Numbered from the stretch's first letter, positions 1-9,007 are shown. The stretch: DNA of 64,000 nt from Candidatus Woesearchaeota archaeon (GCA_020637435.1 JACJVW010000001.1:620001-684000), one strand, 5' to 3'. The notes: a model not told the origin generated them from the letters alone. Numbers and translations: made by a program.

Positions 1-697
1 GCAGTTTCCACATATCCCCGTGGCCCATATCTATCGCCCACTGAGGCGGCTCACAATCTTCCTCAAAAACCACCTCATCGGGGATTGGTTCCTCATCCAA
101 CGACAAGACACCTAATCCAGGAAGCAGTATCATACCAACTAAAATAACAACAAGCACCACAACCTGAGAAATATTGACTTCCTGAATCGGCTCCCTGTCA
201 CGAACTTCACAAACACCACCAGGACAGAATGCAGCCTCATCCTTATACAACATGTTGTAGATATTGCAGCCGATACAGATGCCAAACGCAGTCTCAAAAA
301 AGAGAAGAGCTAAGCATGCAAGACAGACAAACAGATTTAGCGGCCCGACAGTATTAAGAATAACTACAAGTACAAACATGGTGAATCCCAAGACAAACCC
401 GATGGACCATGCGAAGTATTTTTGTGCAGCACCCACGTACTCCACCTTCTGACGTCTTGTAAGCAGCCTGCCAAGCACAAGACTCGGTGCATAGCGTGGA
501 TTGACGAACAGACGAAGCGAAAAATCAACAAGAAACAGAACAACAAACAGCTTTGTTGGATTAAAGTTTCCTAGAAACCAAGCCTGAAGAAACGCAGATA
601 TGGCAAACAAAAAAAGTATGCCTGCTCCTGCGCGTGCCTCTCGCTCATTTAGCACCCGTACAGGATACCCTTTCACCAAGGTTCCAAACTGTTTCAT
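1..697 (-). CDS. DUF4395 family integral membrane protein (C-terminus cut by window edge)
   Basis: About 232 codons are open from an ATG at 697 to the left edge with no stop, so the C-terminus lies outside the window. The protein starts MKQFGTLVKGYPVRVLNERE and has a hydrophobic segment at about residues 25-55. It then carries the motifs that made me recognise DUF4395: NPRYAPSLVLGRLL, followed by a YVGAAQKYFAWSIG segment, more hydrophobic stretches, and a GICIGCNIYNML motif with paired Cys. After a further membrane segment (about residues 180-200) comes an acidic tail. The family consists of membrane proteins of unknown biochemical role, some near thioredoxin-like genes; the C-x2-C could be redox active, but that is inference. 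A TATA-like stretch lies 22-31 nt upstream, fitting a leaderless mRNA. It is divergent from the phosphorylase gene. Confidence 0.8.
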   Translation of the reverse strand, partial: MKQFGTLVKGYPVRVLNEREARAGAGILFLFAISAFLQAWFLGNFNPTKLFVVLFLVDFSLRLFVNPRYAPSLVLGRLLTRRQKVEYVGAAQKYFAWSIGFVLGFTMFVLVVILNTVGPLNLFVCLACLALLFFETAFGICIGCNIYNMLYKDEAAFCPGGVCEVRDREPIQEVNISQVVVLVVILVGMILLPGLGVLSLDEEPIPDEVVFEEDCEPPQWAIDMGHGDMWKL

Positions 698-718
698 GTA
701 TCTAGACAAACATTCTGC

Positions 719-728
719 TTTTTTATCA
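719..728 (-). promoter_or_regulatory. TATA-like box for the DUF4395 gene
   Basis: On the minus strand the sequence reads ATGATAAAAAA and is centred about 26 nt before the ATG at 697. That is the spacing expected for an archaeal TATA box feeding a leaderless transcript. Position and composition are seen; activity is inferred. Confidence 0.4.
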
Positions 729-821
729 TTTTCTAAAAAAGAGGCTACTCCTCAAGTGTGCAGAGAAATAAGTATTTGCGCAGCAGAAAAATTAGAGAAG
801 ATGCTGAGGTACTTTACGCAA

Positions 822-833
822 CAATTAAAAACC
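822..833 (+). promoter_or_regulatory. TATA-like box for the glucan phosphorylase gene
   Basis: The AT-rich stretch CAATTAAAAACC lies 24-35 nt before the ATG at 857, the usual TATA position for a leaderless archaeal mRNA. No Shine-Dalgarno sequence is visible between it and the start. Confidence 0.4.
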
Positions 834-856
834 CTTATTTCCAGTAAGGGTGTTGT

Positions 857-2509
857 ATGGTCGAGTATTCACGATTCAAAATAGCCTATTTCAGTATGGA
901 GATTGGCATAGACCAGGATATCCCCACATATTCAGGAGGCCTTGGCGTTCTTGCAGGTGACACCCTCAGGAGCGCTGCCGATCTTGGTTTGCCTATGATA
1001 GGCATCACGTTGCTGTACCGCAAAGGCTACTTCAAACAGAAGATTGTAGAAGGTAACCAGCAGGAAGAATACATAGGGTGGGACATTGAAAACAGGCTTA
1101 TTGAACTCCCTAACAAGGTCAAAGTCAAGATAGAGGGAAGAGACGTGTTCATCAGGTGCTGGATGTATACTATAAGAGGCGCACACAATTACAAAGTCCC
1201 GATCATTTTCCTTGATACCGACCTTGAAGAGAATGCGGAGTGGGATCGTACACTTACCGACCACCTCTATGGAGGGGACCGTTACTACCGCCTCTGCCAG
1301 GAAGCAATCCTCGGTATAGGCGGCACACGCATGCTGCATGATATTGGATGGATTCCCGACAAATACCACATGAATGAAGGTCACTCTGCTCTGCTAGCCC
1401 TCGAGCTTTGCAGAATGTACAAAGACCTCCCGGCAGTACGAAGAAAATGCGTGTTCACGACGCATACACCCGTCCCGGCTGGACACGACCAGTTTGAGAT
1501 GGACATGGCAAGAAAAGTGCTCAACAAAGAATTGCTAGACCATGCTTGTGAAGACATCTGGTATAATGGAGCACTCAACATGACCTACATAGGTCTTCGC
1601 TTCAGCAAGTTCATCAATGGTGTCGCCAAACGCCACGGTGAGATATCACAGCATATGTTCCCTAATTTCCATATCGAGTCTATCACAAACGGAATTCACG
1701 CAGGCTATTGGACCTCCAGACATTTCAAGGATCTCTATGAAGAGTACATACCTGGATGGTACAGCGATCCGGCAAGCCTTCGTTATGTGTTAAGTATTCC
1801 TAAAACAAGAGTGTGGGAAGCCCATATGCACGCTAAAAAGGAGCTCATGGCGCTCGTGAATGAAAGATACGACGCAGGTATGGATGAAAATATATTCACT
1901 ATCGGATTCGCCAGAAGGGCTGCAACATACAAAAGGGCAGAACTCATCTTTTCTGATATGGATCGCCTAAAGAGGATAGGTGCACGAGGTATCCAGATAA
2001 TTTTCGGTGGCAAAGCACACCCCAACGATGGTGCGGGAAAGGAGATTATCAAGAGGATTTCAGAACACATGAAAGATCTCGGCGGTACAGTAAAAGCATG
2101 TTACATAGAGAATTATGACCTGGAAGTAGCTAAGAAACTCATACCAGGCGTAGACCTTTGGCTAAACACGCCGCAACGTCCAAAAGAAGCATCCGGTACA
2201 TCCGGTATGAAAGCAGCAGTCAACGGCGTCCCTCAGCTTTCTATCCTGGACGGGTGGTGGATAGAAGGGCATATTGAAGGTACTACAGGATGGAGCATAG
2301 GCCCTCATCCGCATGAACATATAGATTGCGACAACTGTGTCGACAGTGAAGACCTGTATAAAAAACTGGAGTACAACATCCTCCCTCTATTCTATGAGAA
2401 CCACGAAGGTTGGGTCGATGTCATGAGGCACGCTATAGCTATCAACGGGAGTTTCTTCAACACCCACCGCATGCTGCAGCAGTACGTCATGAACGCCTAC
2501 TTTAAGTGA
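857..2509 (+). CDS. glgP: alpha-glucan (glycogen/maltodextrin) phosphorylase, short GT35 type
   Basis: A predicted cytoplasmic enzyme of 550 aa that removes glucose from the non-reducing end of alpha-1,4-glucans with phosphate, releasing glucose 1-phosphate, with pyridoxal phosphate as cofactor. The N-terminus has the family signature for the short archaeal/Thermotoga-type group (AYFSMEIGI then TYSGGLGVLAGDTL). NEGHSALLALE and FTTHTPVPAGHD lie in the middle. EASGTSGMKAAVNG carries the PLP lysine at K452, the counterpart of rabbit K680 in GTGNMKF. At 550 residues it is much shorter than the ~850-residue bacterial/eukaryotic enzymes but normal for this subgroup. No glycogen synthase or debranching gene is visible nearby. 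It ends 1 bp from the convergent thermosome gene, so the two stops nearly touch. It implies a storage polysaccharide or imported maltodextrin, which is inference. Confidence 0.92.
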   Translation: MVEYSRFKIAYFSMEIGIDQDIPTYSGGLGVLAGDTLRSAADLGLPMIGITLLYRKGYFKQKIVEGNQQEEYIGWDIENRLIELPNKVKVKIEGRDVFIRCWMYTIRGAHNYKVPIIFLDTDLEENAEWDRTLTDHLYGGDRYYRLCQEAILGIGGTRMLHDIGWIPDKYHMNEGHSALLALELCRMYKDLPAVRRKCVFTTHTPVPAGHDQFEMDMARKVLNKELLDHACEDIWYNGALNMTYIGLRFSKFINGVAKRHGEISQHMFPNFHIESITNGIHAGYWTSRHFKDLYEEYIPGWYSDPASLRYVLSIPKTRVWEAHMHAKKELMALVNERYDAGMDENIFTIGFARRAATYKRAELIFSDMDRLKRIGARGIQIIFGGKAHPNDGAGKEIIKRISEHMKDLGGTVKACYIENYDLEVAKKLIPGVDLWLNTPQRPKEASGTSGMKAAVNGVPQLSILDGWWIEGHIEGTTGWSIGPHPHEHIDCDNCVDSEDLYKKLEYNILPLFYENHEGWVDVMRHAIAINGSFFNTHRMLQQYVMNAYFK

Positions 2510-2510
2510 A

Positions 2511-4103
2511 TCAGTACTGGGAAAAGTCAGGCACGGAAGATTTCTCTGGCTGCCCGCCAGCGATGACATCATCTATCCTCAGTATCATCTCTGCGACTTC
2601 GCTTGCAGAAGAGATAGCCTGCACCTTTACCGCAAGCGGTTCAAGCACACCGTGCGACCAGGCGTCGACGACCTTTCCGGTGAACACATCAATACCCGCC
2701 CAGACCGACCCTTTGTCATGCGCGCTTTTAAGAGCGGTCAGCACATCTATGGGGTCAAGTCCTGCGTTCTCTGCAAGCGTTCGAGGAATGATCTCCATCG
2801 AATCGGCAAAAGCAAGCACCGCAAGCTGTTCTCTTCCGCTAAGCCCTTCGCCATATTTGCGAAGCGCTCGCGCAACCTCCATCTCAGGAGAACCTGCGCC
2901 AGCGACCAGCTTACCTGTCCGCAAAGCTGCGCCAAGGTCACCAAGTGCATCATCAACTGCTCGCTTTAGTTCGTCCACGACATGTTGTGTGGCGCCTTTA
3001 AGGAGGAGCGTCACCGACTGAGCATGCTTGCAGTCTGTCACAAACGTCATGATCATATCTCCTACTTTACGTTCTTCTACAATACCTGCAGTACCCAGGT
3101 CTTCTTCAGTCAGTTCCTGGATATTGTTGACGATTGTGGCGCCAGTCGCTTTGCTCAGCGCATCAACATCAGTCTTGCGGATCCTGCGCACTGCATAGAT
3201 ACCGCGCTTCGCGAGAAAGTATTGGGCGATATCATCGATGCCTTTTTGGCAGAGTAGCACATTTGCCCCGGACTCCTCAAGCTTATCAACCATCTTCTTA
3301 AGCATCTTCTCTTCCTGATCGACGAAAGCCTGAAGTTGCAAAGGGTCGGTGATCTGTATTTTCGCGTCAGTATCAGGAGTTCTCACTTCAAATGGGCAGT
3401 TCAGCAATGCGATCTTTGCTTCCTTGACCGAAATCGGCATACCGCTATGGACCCTTTCCTTGTCGAGCAGTATGCCAGTGATAAGCTCACTGTCTTCTGC
3501 GCTGCCCCCTGTCTTTTTCTGGACGTGGATATCCCTTATACTGCCTTTGGTAATATACAATGCCTCAACCATAAGCTTGGCAAGCACCTGCTTATTTGCT
3601 TCAGCCCCTTTACCGGTCATGGCAGTCTCTGCGATAGCGATCAACATATCCTCATCCTTCGAACTCACATCTTTCGCAATTGAATTAAGCATGCGGATAG
3701 CCTCTTCTGCGGCCATACGGTAACCTTTCGCAAGAACAGTAGGATGGATATTGGACTCAAGAAGTTTCTCAGCATTCTTCAGAAGTTCGCCCGCAAGCAC
3801 AACGGCACTCGTCGTGCCGTCCCCGACTTCACTTTCCTGCGTCCTGGCCACCTCGACTATCATCTTCGCAGTCGGATGTTCGATAGGCATCTCGCGTAGG
3901 ATAGTGACCCCGTCATTCGTGATCGTGACTTCACCAAGGCTGTCGACAAGCATCTTGTCCATCCCTTTGGGACCTAGAGTCGTTCTCACCGCTTCCGCGA
4001 CAAGTTTTGCGGCCATGATATTTGCCTTCTGTGCATTCTTGCCGGAAGACCGTTGCGTATTTTCTGGAAGTATGAAAATTGGCTGTACTGGATTATTCTT
4101 CAT
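2511..4103 (-). CDS. ths: thermosome subunit (group II chaperonin)
   Basis: ATP-driven cytosolic protein-folding chaperonin subunit of 530 aa, normal family length. The equatorial ATP-binding motifs are intact: LGPKGMDKMLVD at residues 43-54, NDGVTIL, and GDGTTSAVVLAGELL starting at residue 94; GAGSPEMEVARALR and IDVFTGKVVDAW mark the C-terminal equatorial half. The C-terminus ends PDFSQY instead of the GGM-rich tail of many thermosomes. The start is supported by an AGGGG Shine-Dalgarno sequence 6 nt before the ATG and by a TATA-like stretch further upstream. It is a single-gene transcript, divergent from the DUF2905 gene and convergent with the phosphorylase. No second subunit gene is present here, so the complex may be homo-oligomeric or use a distant paralog. 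Confidence 0.97.
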   Translation of the reverse strand: MKNNPVQPIFILPENTQRSSGKNAQKANIMAAKLVAEAVRTTLGPKGMDKMLVDSLGEVTITNDGVTILREMPIEHPTAKMIVEVARTQESEVGDGTTSAVVLAGELLKNAEKLLESNIHPTVLAKGYRMAAEEAIRMLNSIAKDVSSKDEDMLIAIAETAMTGKGAEANKQVLAKLMVEALYITKGSIRDIHVQKKTGGSAEDSELITGILLDKERVHSGMPISVKEAKIALLNCPFEVRTPDTDAKIQITDPLQLQAFVDQEEKMLKKMVDKLEESGANVLLCQKGIDDIAQYFLAKRGIYAVRRIRKTDVDALSKATGATIVNNIQELTEEDLGTAGIVEERKVGDMIMTFVTDCKHAQSVTLLLKGATQHVVDELKRAVDDALGDLGAALRTGKLVAGAGSPEMEVARALRKYGEGLSGREQLAVLAFADSMEIIPRTLAENAGLDPIDVLTALKSAHDKGSVWAGIDVFTGKVVDAWSHGVLEPLAVKVQAISSASEVAEMILRIDDVIAGGQPEKSSVPDFSQY

Positions 4104-4136
4104 GAAATTCCCCTCTTGCGTGAAAGAAAGGTGCAG

Positions 4137-4152
4137 TTTTTAAAAAATATAT
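4137..4152 (-). promoter_or_regulatory. TATA-like box for the thermosome gene
   Basis: The minus strand reads ATATATTTTTTAAAAA about 34-49 nt before the start. Together with the AGGGG box this suggests a short leader of roughly 10-15 nt, unlike the mostly leaderless genes in the rest of the window. Confidence 0.45.
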
Positions 4153-4191
4153 GATGGGTTTTTTTAAATCATTGTGCTTTTTATCAGTCCT

Positions 4192-4389
4192 ATGAAAATT
4201 GGTCTTATCCTTATGCTCATGGGCTCCGTGCTCTTTATCGCAGGGCTCGTGTTGTTTTATCTGCCTCGTCTGCCTGGAGACATAATCATAGAAAAAGAGA
4301 ACATGACCGTATACATCCCCCTTGCCACATCCATCCTTATCAGTATTCTCCTAAGCGCTGCCGTACTGCTGTACCAGTACTTTAAATGA
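4192..4389 (+). CDS. DUF2905-family small membrane protein
   Basis: A 65-aa protein with two membrane helices separated by the family hallmark LPRLPGDIIIEKENMTVYIP. Helix 1 is about residues 3-24 and helix 2 about residues 41-60. The family (DUF2905) is widespread in bacteria and archaea and has no established function. I chose the ATG at 4192 over the in-frame GTG at 4174 because a T7A3 TATA-like stretch at 4159-4168 is 24-33 nt upstream of the ATG, matching the leaderless pattern used elsewhere here, and because family members begin at this methionine. It stands alone, divergent from the thermosome gene. Confidence 0.8.
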   Translation: MKIGLILMLMGSVLFIAGLVLFYLPRLPGDIIIEKENMTVYIPLATSILISILLSAAVLLYQYFK

Positions 4390-4415
4390 GAACAGAGTAC
4401 ATGATTTAAAGTGTT

Positions 4416-4437
4416 TATTAATATATTTATATTAATA
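4416..4437. repeat. AT-rich perfect inverted repeat
   Basis: TATTAATATA and its exact reverse complement TATATTAATA are separated by only two bases. It lies in the 150-bp gap between the DUF2905 gene and the AbrB-like regulator. It could be an operator or a transcription-end signal; the sequence does not decide. Confidence 0.5.
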
Positions 4438-4492
4438 ATAAATATAGTATTCTAAAGCACATATAATTTCCCAATATAATTCACATGTTCCT

Positions 4493-4521
4493 TAACCGGT
4501 TATCTAAGAGTAACATTTATC
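4493..4521 (+). promoter_or_regulatory. Palindrome TAACCGGTTA plus TATA-like box before the AbrB-like gene
   Basis: A perfect 10-bp palindrome TAACCGGTTA (4493-4502) lies directly upstream of a TATA-like stretch CATTTATCAAT (4513-4523), which is about 20-28 nt before the ATG at 4541. A symmetric site at this position could be an operator for a dimeric regulator such as the AbrB-like protein encoded just downstream. The palindrome is seen; the role is inferred. Confidence 0.4.
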
Positions 4522-4540
4522 AATACCTGCCTCCCAAGAT

Positions 4541-4864
4541 ATGTTAGATATGGCAGTCACAACAAGGATGCAACAGTCCGGCACAGGCCAGTATTCCCTG
4601 ACCATCCCGCGGACATTGGCACTGGTCCTTGGTATTCATAAAGGGACTGTGCTTGAATTCTCCCTCCTTTCAGACTTCTCTTTTGAATTGAAGAAAGTCG
4701 ATGTCAATGATAGGCCGACGAGGAAGAAAGTGCAGTGCACCAACTCTGGCCAGTTCCTTGTGAACTTCCCAAGGGTTCTTGCAGACGCTACAGGCTACGC
4801 AAAAGGCACCGAAGTAGTGTTTGCTATCGACAAAAAAGCCAACCTGAAAATCAGTAAAAGATGA
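4541..4864 (+). CDS. tandem AbrB/SpoVT-like DNA-binding protein
   Basis: A 107-aa protein made of two swapped-hairpin AbrB-like units. Unit 1 spans about residues 14-50 (GQYSLTIPRTLALVLGIHKG) and unit 2 about residues 69-105 (GQFLVNFPRVLADATGYAKG). The shared core is GQ-x-x-x-x-[IF]-PR-x-LA-x-x-x-G-x-x-KG. Such proteins are usually dimeric transcription factors or antitoxins; no toxin gene is adjacent. It overlaps the next ORF by the 4-nt ATGA junction, so it is co-transcribed with, and may control, the large surface protein. ATG 4550 is an alternative start. A palindrome and TATA-like box precede it. Confidence 0.85.
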   Translation: MLDMAVTTRMQQSGTGQYSLTIPRTLALVLGIHKGTVLEFSLLSDFSFELKKVDVNDRPTRKKVQCTNSGQFLVNFPRVLADATGYAKGTEVVFAIDKKANLKISKR

Positions 4865-7800
4865 AAAAAAGAGGTCAGATCACGCTATTCGTGATACTAG
4901 GTTTGATAATACTCATAGCTTTGGCTATAGTATTCTATGCGCAGAGCAGTCAGACCAAGAAGACAGAGACGCAGATAGCGAGGAATCTTGCCCTAGAGCC
5001 TGAAAAACTCAATGTTTACCTCGCTGCGTGTCTTGAAGAGTCGGCAAGAGAACGTGTGCTTCAGGTCGCGTACCAAGGTGGTCTGCTCAACCGAACAGGC
5101 AGGGATACTGTACAATACTACAACGAGTCCTACCTCTTCCATTGCAGGCACGAACCTGGACATGGTTGTGTCAATGAACTCATCAGCAGAAACGTCATAG
5201 AGAATGACCTCAACACCTATATACAGCGGGATGTCACGGACTGTATCAATCTCACCTCGTATAGGGATCTGGATTATAATGTCCAGGATGCAACACCAGT
5301 AGTGGATGTCAGCATAGGGGTCAACCAGGTTTTCGTGAATATGGACTACCGTATCCGTCTCGCCAAAGATGATTTCTCCATAACCTCTGAGCATCAGCTG
5401 GTCATTGTGGACTCGGACCTTGGATATATGCACGACCTTGGCGTCCAGATTCTCAAGGCAGAAAATGAGCAGGGTTTCTTTGACCAGGATGAATGGATGC
5501 GCTATAATGGTGACACGCTCATTGAGAAATACCGGCCATATCCGCACACGATCTATCGGATCTCTAAGATAAATTATGAAAGCGATGAACATCTCGTCTA
5601 TAGATTCGCCATCGAAGGTTTCGACACAGCAGAGTACAGGGGAAATCCTGATTTCATCCTTGCTGATGTGCTTTATGATTATTGCATTACCCCGGATAAG
5701 AACTGCCATAGCAACGTCGCAGACGTAGGTGCCTGCACTTCCCCTTTAGTTGATGGCAAGATGAACAAGACAGCGAAACAGTGTCCGGGAACATCCGACA
5801 TCCTTCTTAGTGCGGGTAAAAGTATTCCTCGTGCGCTGAGGTATGAAGCGTACTGCAACCCTGACGGGACCTGTGATGACTGCGGTGATTTGCTGCACGG
5901 CGAGTCCAGGTGTGTCTATGACGGCCCGGCAGGAGATGGTTACGATTACGTAGGCTCACGTCACTATAAAGAAACCTGCATCAACGGTGTTGTACTTTCT
6001 GAACCCTGCAGGGACTATCGTGAAGAGCTCTGCACAGAAGACCCCATCGAGATGACGGCGATGTGCAGGGTCAACAGATGGGAAGATTGCATCCTTCAGA
6101 CTGACCGAATATCCTGTGAAAATACGACTATCCGTGACTGTTCCTGGTCTGATGAACTGCTCGGTCAGATGGAGACCTACGGTATCAAGCGCGACCAGAA
6201 CCTTTGCCACCCGCAAGTGCCTCCAGGTCTGAAGCACTGGAGACCTCAGGACAACAAGGTATGTGAGATGGCCAGCGAATGGAGAGAGTGCGATGGATTT
6301 GAATGTCCTTCGCAGATGAATGAACGGGTCAATCTCAATTGCATGTTCCAGGCAGATTGCGGCGTCGCAAGAAACGTTGCAGATGAGGTTACTTTCGCAG
6401 GTTTGATGACAACGAACACAAACGAAGTCAATCGAGAAGGTATTGGATATTTCCCACCAGGCTATATGACACGCTATGACGCATCATTGCAGCTTGGTTT
6501 CTCAACACTTCGTCCCGAAGTTACCAACGCAATATACGAATCTTATGAAGAGGGGAAATTCGAACGCATCCTCGAACGAATCGAAGAGTTCGCTGATGAA
6601 GCCAGTGGATGGGATGAATGCACCTTCTGTGATTGTGATTGGGGTATCCCTCATGATTGCGAATATGACAAATTATCTGTCTTTGGTACCATATGCAGTC
6701 CATGGCAGGCGCCAGGAGGGGGAGACAACTGCTTCCTCTGCGAAGCAGACTTCAGTAAGCCCTGTACCGAGTACCTCTGCAAAAGTCTTGGCCAGGGTTG
6801 CACATTCCGCGAGGAGAACGGAGTGGGCTATTGTGACGGCATATCAAGTACAGACGAACAAGGCCCGACCATGGAATTTGGAGGTATTCTTACTCCTGAA
6901 ATGACTTCCATGCCTACAGTAAATCTCCTTGGCGTAGAGACCATATTTCTATGCAAAGGAGCAGACTGCAATGATGACATAGGGATCCCTCCCAGTGACG
7001 GTGTTGAACCGTACTCAGAGCTTGAAGTGATGATCAATCTTTCAGAACCAGCCTCCTGCAAATCATTCCCGGTCAATGTCTTTGAGTATGAAGACATACC
7101 CCAGATATTCCCTACAAAGACAAGTCATGCATTCAACACGACTTATGTTTGGAAAGAAACTGCAAAATCAAAGATCCAGCTATGGGATTATCTGACCACC
7201 CTCACGGGTTTTGGACTCATGTATGCGCTCACAGATATAGACAGAGTTCGCTTGCAAGTTGAGGAGACCGTAACCAAGGTGGTAAGCCTCATGTCTGATC
7301 TCGGACAAGACCCGACCCCTGTGCTTGATTTCTATCAGAATTTTATGGCAAATATCTACTTTCCGCTTCGTGATTTCCTTGATGAATATGAAGACCAGAT
7401 GTTCGCGACGCTCTTTGATCTGCAGAATGACCATTACACTTCATACATCAAATGTATCGACGCAAACGGGAATACGCAGATTGAGGACCTCGCAATTATG
7501 TATGCCGTTGGCAAGGACAGCAGCCCCCCTGTGATAGTCGGCCAGGAACCGACCAATCTCTCCTATATCAAAGCGAAAGAGAAGATCAAGCTCTGGTTCG
7601 ATGAACCTGTGGAATGTAGATGGGACTACGCGCCTGCGCCCTTCTTCGGACTGCAGCATAAGCTTGATTGCCCACGCTCCGTGTTTGACCTAAGAGAACA
7701 AGGATATAGCTGCAACGGCACCATCGAATTGATTGACGACAAAGAGATCATCTATGTTACCTGTCTCGATCAGCCGCGCCTCGAAGAAGAATACGAGGTA

Positions 7801-8181
7801 ATTTTCTACGCAAGCACATCCATCGTACCACTAGGAATTCCATCCTCCGGATACATCAGTATAAGGGATTCACCTTCGGAGCTGGCTGTACTAAACTCAA
7901 AAATTATGAAAAAAGATCCGACTAGACCAGTAGGATTCTATGTGCCTAACAACTTCAAGTTCACGATGATGCTGGACAGAGAGATGCTCTGCAGGTACGA
8001 TACCGACCCTGAAAAAAGCTTCAATGAGATGGCCTCCCCTTTCACTGACTGCCACCTCAACAATTGCACTACAGAGATGAATGTAGCTACAGATGCTATC
8101 TATCACATAAGATGCATCAATAAGCTTGCTGATGTCACACGTAACGAGAACAATTATGAGCTATGGTACCAGCTCAAGTGA
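4861..8181 (+). CDS. large Cys-rich exported protein with QITLF N-terminal membrane segment
   Basis: A 1106-aa protein of no family I can name. It begins MKKRGQITLFVILGLIILIA, a short basic stretch followed by one hydrophobic helix to about residue 26. The K-R-G|Q-I-T-L pattern resembles archaeal class III (pilin-like) signal peptides, but F stands where such peptides usually have Glu at +5, so it could instead be a simple signal anchor. Residues 57-74 carry the C-x14-QGG motif shared with the two other QITLF proteins in this window. Residues about 280-670 are rich in Cys, often as C-x2-C or C-x-C, consistent with disulfides outside the cell. The last ~250 residues look beta-rich (for example SSPPVIVGQEPTNLSYIKAK), like adhesin domains. 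It is cotranscribed with the AbrB-like regulator and overlaps the convergent ABC ATPase gene by 8 nt. Confidence 0.85.
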   Translation: MKKRGQITLFVILGLIILIALAIVFYAQSSQTKKTETQIARNLALEPEKLNVYLAACLEESARERVLQVAYQGGLLNRTGRDTVQYYNESYLFHCRHEPGHGCVNELISRNVIENDLNTYIQRDVTDCINLTSYRDLDYNVQDATPVVDVSIGVNQVFVNMDYRIRLAKDDFSITSEHQLVIVDSDLGYMHDLGVQILKAENEQGFFDQDEWMRYNGDTLIEKYRPYPHTIYRISKINYESDEHLVYRFAIEGFDTAEYRGNPDFILADVLYDYCITPDKNCHSNVADVGACTSPLVDGKMNKTAKQCPGTSDILLSAGKSIPRALRYEAYCNPDGTCDDCGDLLHGESRCVYDGPAGDGYDYVGSRHYKETCINGVVLSEPCRDYREELCTEDPIEMTAMCRVNRWEDCILQTDRISCENTTIRDCSWSDELLGQMETYGIKRDQNLCHPQVPPGLKHWRPQDNKVCEMASEWRECDGFECPSQMNERVNLNCMFQADCGVARNVADEVTFAGLMTTNTNEVNREGIGYFPPGYMTRYDASLQLGFSTLRPEVTNAIYESYEEGKFERILERIEEFADEASGWDECTFCDCDWGIPHDCEYDKLSVFGTICSPWQAPGGGDNCFLCEADFSKPCTEYLCKSLGQGCTFREENGVGYCDGISSTDEQGPTMEFGGILTPEMTSMPTVNLLGVETIFLCKGADCNDDIGIPPSDGVEPYSELEVMINLSEPASCKSFPVNVFEYEDIPQIFPTKTSHAFNTTYVWKETAKSKIQLWDYLTTLTGFGLMYALTDIDRVRLQVEETVTKVVSLMSDLGQDPTPVLDFYQNFMANIYFPLRDFLDEYEDQMFATLFDLQNDHYTSYIKCIDANGNTQIEDLAIMYAVGKDSSPPVIVGQEPTNLSYIKAKEKIKLWFDEPVECRWDYAPAPFFGLQHKLDCPRSVFDLREQGYSCNGTIELIDDKEIIYVTCLDQPRLEEEYEVIFYASTSIVPLGIPSSGYISIRDSPSELAVLNSKIMKKDPTRPVGFYVPNNFKFTMMLDREMLCRYDTDPEKSFNEMASPFTDCHLNNCTTEMNVATDAIYHIRCINKLADVTRNENNYELWYQLK

Positions 8182-9007
8182 TGTAAGATAGGAGTAAATC
8201 CTCAGTTCGTTGTCCCTGCTCAACATGCAGCACCTTTATCTTGTGTTTCTTGCAGATAGCAAGGATCTTAGGTAACACATCCTTCTTGCTCCGGATAGAA
8301 AGAGTATCTCCTGAAGGGAGAACCGAGATTATCCCGTCTAGAGAATGTATTGAAGAGACCAAAGCGTCAGATATGTTGTTCACTCGCAAGCTTATAAGGC
8401 TGCCTTTCTTTGCCAACTGCCCAATACTTTCCTCAGCGATAAGCTTCCCTTTATGCAAGATAAGCACATCAGTGCACAATCTGTCAATCTCGTCTAAGAT
8501 GTGGCTGCTTATGACAACCGTCATCGTCTGTTTAGCTATAAAGTTTCTGACTAGCACCTTGTGGTGAGCATCAAGACCATTGAAAGGCTCATCAAGAAGC
8601 ACGATAGGAGGATTACCAAGAAAAGCCTGGCCTATAGCAAGCAACTGACGCTGCCCGTGCGAAAGCTGTTTGATCTTTTGAGGCAAGAGTTCTGCAAGCT
8701 GCAGAGCCTCTATAATATCCGTCTGCTGCGAGTCATGTCCGCTCAGTTCACCATAATATGCATACAATTCATTACCGCTCATATGTAAAGGGAGAAGAGC
8801 TTGTTGAGGGAGCATGCCCACTTTTTCGCCAAACTCAACCTCGCCTTTGCTGGGTCTAAGGATACCTCCCATTATACAAAGCAGGGTTGTCTTTCCAACA
8901 CCGTTTAGGCCAAGCAGGCCGGTCTTGGATCCTTCCTTAAGGGTAAAAGATATTTCGCTAAGGACTTCCCGGTTGCCGAAGCTCTTCACAAGACCAAAAA
9001 CCTTCAT
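8174..9007 (-). CDS. ABC transporter ATP-binding protein
   Basis: A 277-aa nucleotide-binding subunit that would drive the adjacent membrane permease. All ABC motifs are present: Walker A GLNGVGKTT (residues 33-41), signature LSHGQRQLL, Walker B IVLLDEPFNGLD, and a switch histidine in VVISSHILDEID. The C-terminal ~70 residues form a small extra domain as in ABC-2 type exporters. The ATG overlaps the stop of the permease gene by 4 nt, so the two are translationally coupled. It is the last gene of a four-gene operon with two Cys-rich membrane proteins. The substrate is unknown; the pairing with exported Cys-rich proteins suggests envelope-related export, which is inference. Confidence 0.95.
   Translation of the reverse strand: MKVFGLVKSFGNREVLSEISFTLKEGSKTGLLGLNGVGKTTLLCIMGGILRPSKGEVEFGEKVGMLPQQALLPLHMSGNELYAYYGELSGHDSQQTDIIEALQLAELLPQKIKQLSHGQRQLLAIGQAFLGNPPIVLLDEPFNGLDAHHKVLVRNFIAKQTMTVVISSHILDEIDRLCTDVLILHKGKLIAEESIGQLAKKGSLISLRVNNISDALVSSIHSLDGIISVLPSGDTLSIRSKKDVLPKILAICKKHKIKVLHVEQGQRTEDLLLSYIT

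Noticed and set aside
600..884. 94-codon plus-strand ORF at the left end
   Set aside because: It runs antisense to the start of the DUF4395 gene and into the phosphorylase start in another frame.
4993..5709. 238-codon minus-strand ORF
   Set aside because: It is antisense to the 1106-aa surface protein, whose reading frame has a signal sequence and Cys pattern; the antisense ORF has no start signals.
4541..8181. AbrB-like protein as antitoxin of a toxin-antitoxin pair
   Set aside because: The partner gene encodes a 1106-aa exported protein, not a small toxin, and the protein has two AbrB units.
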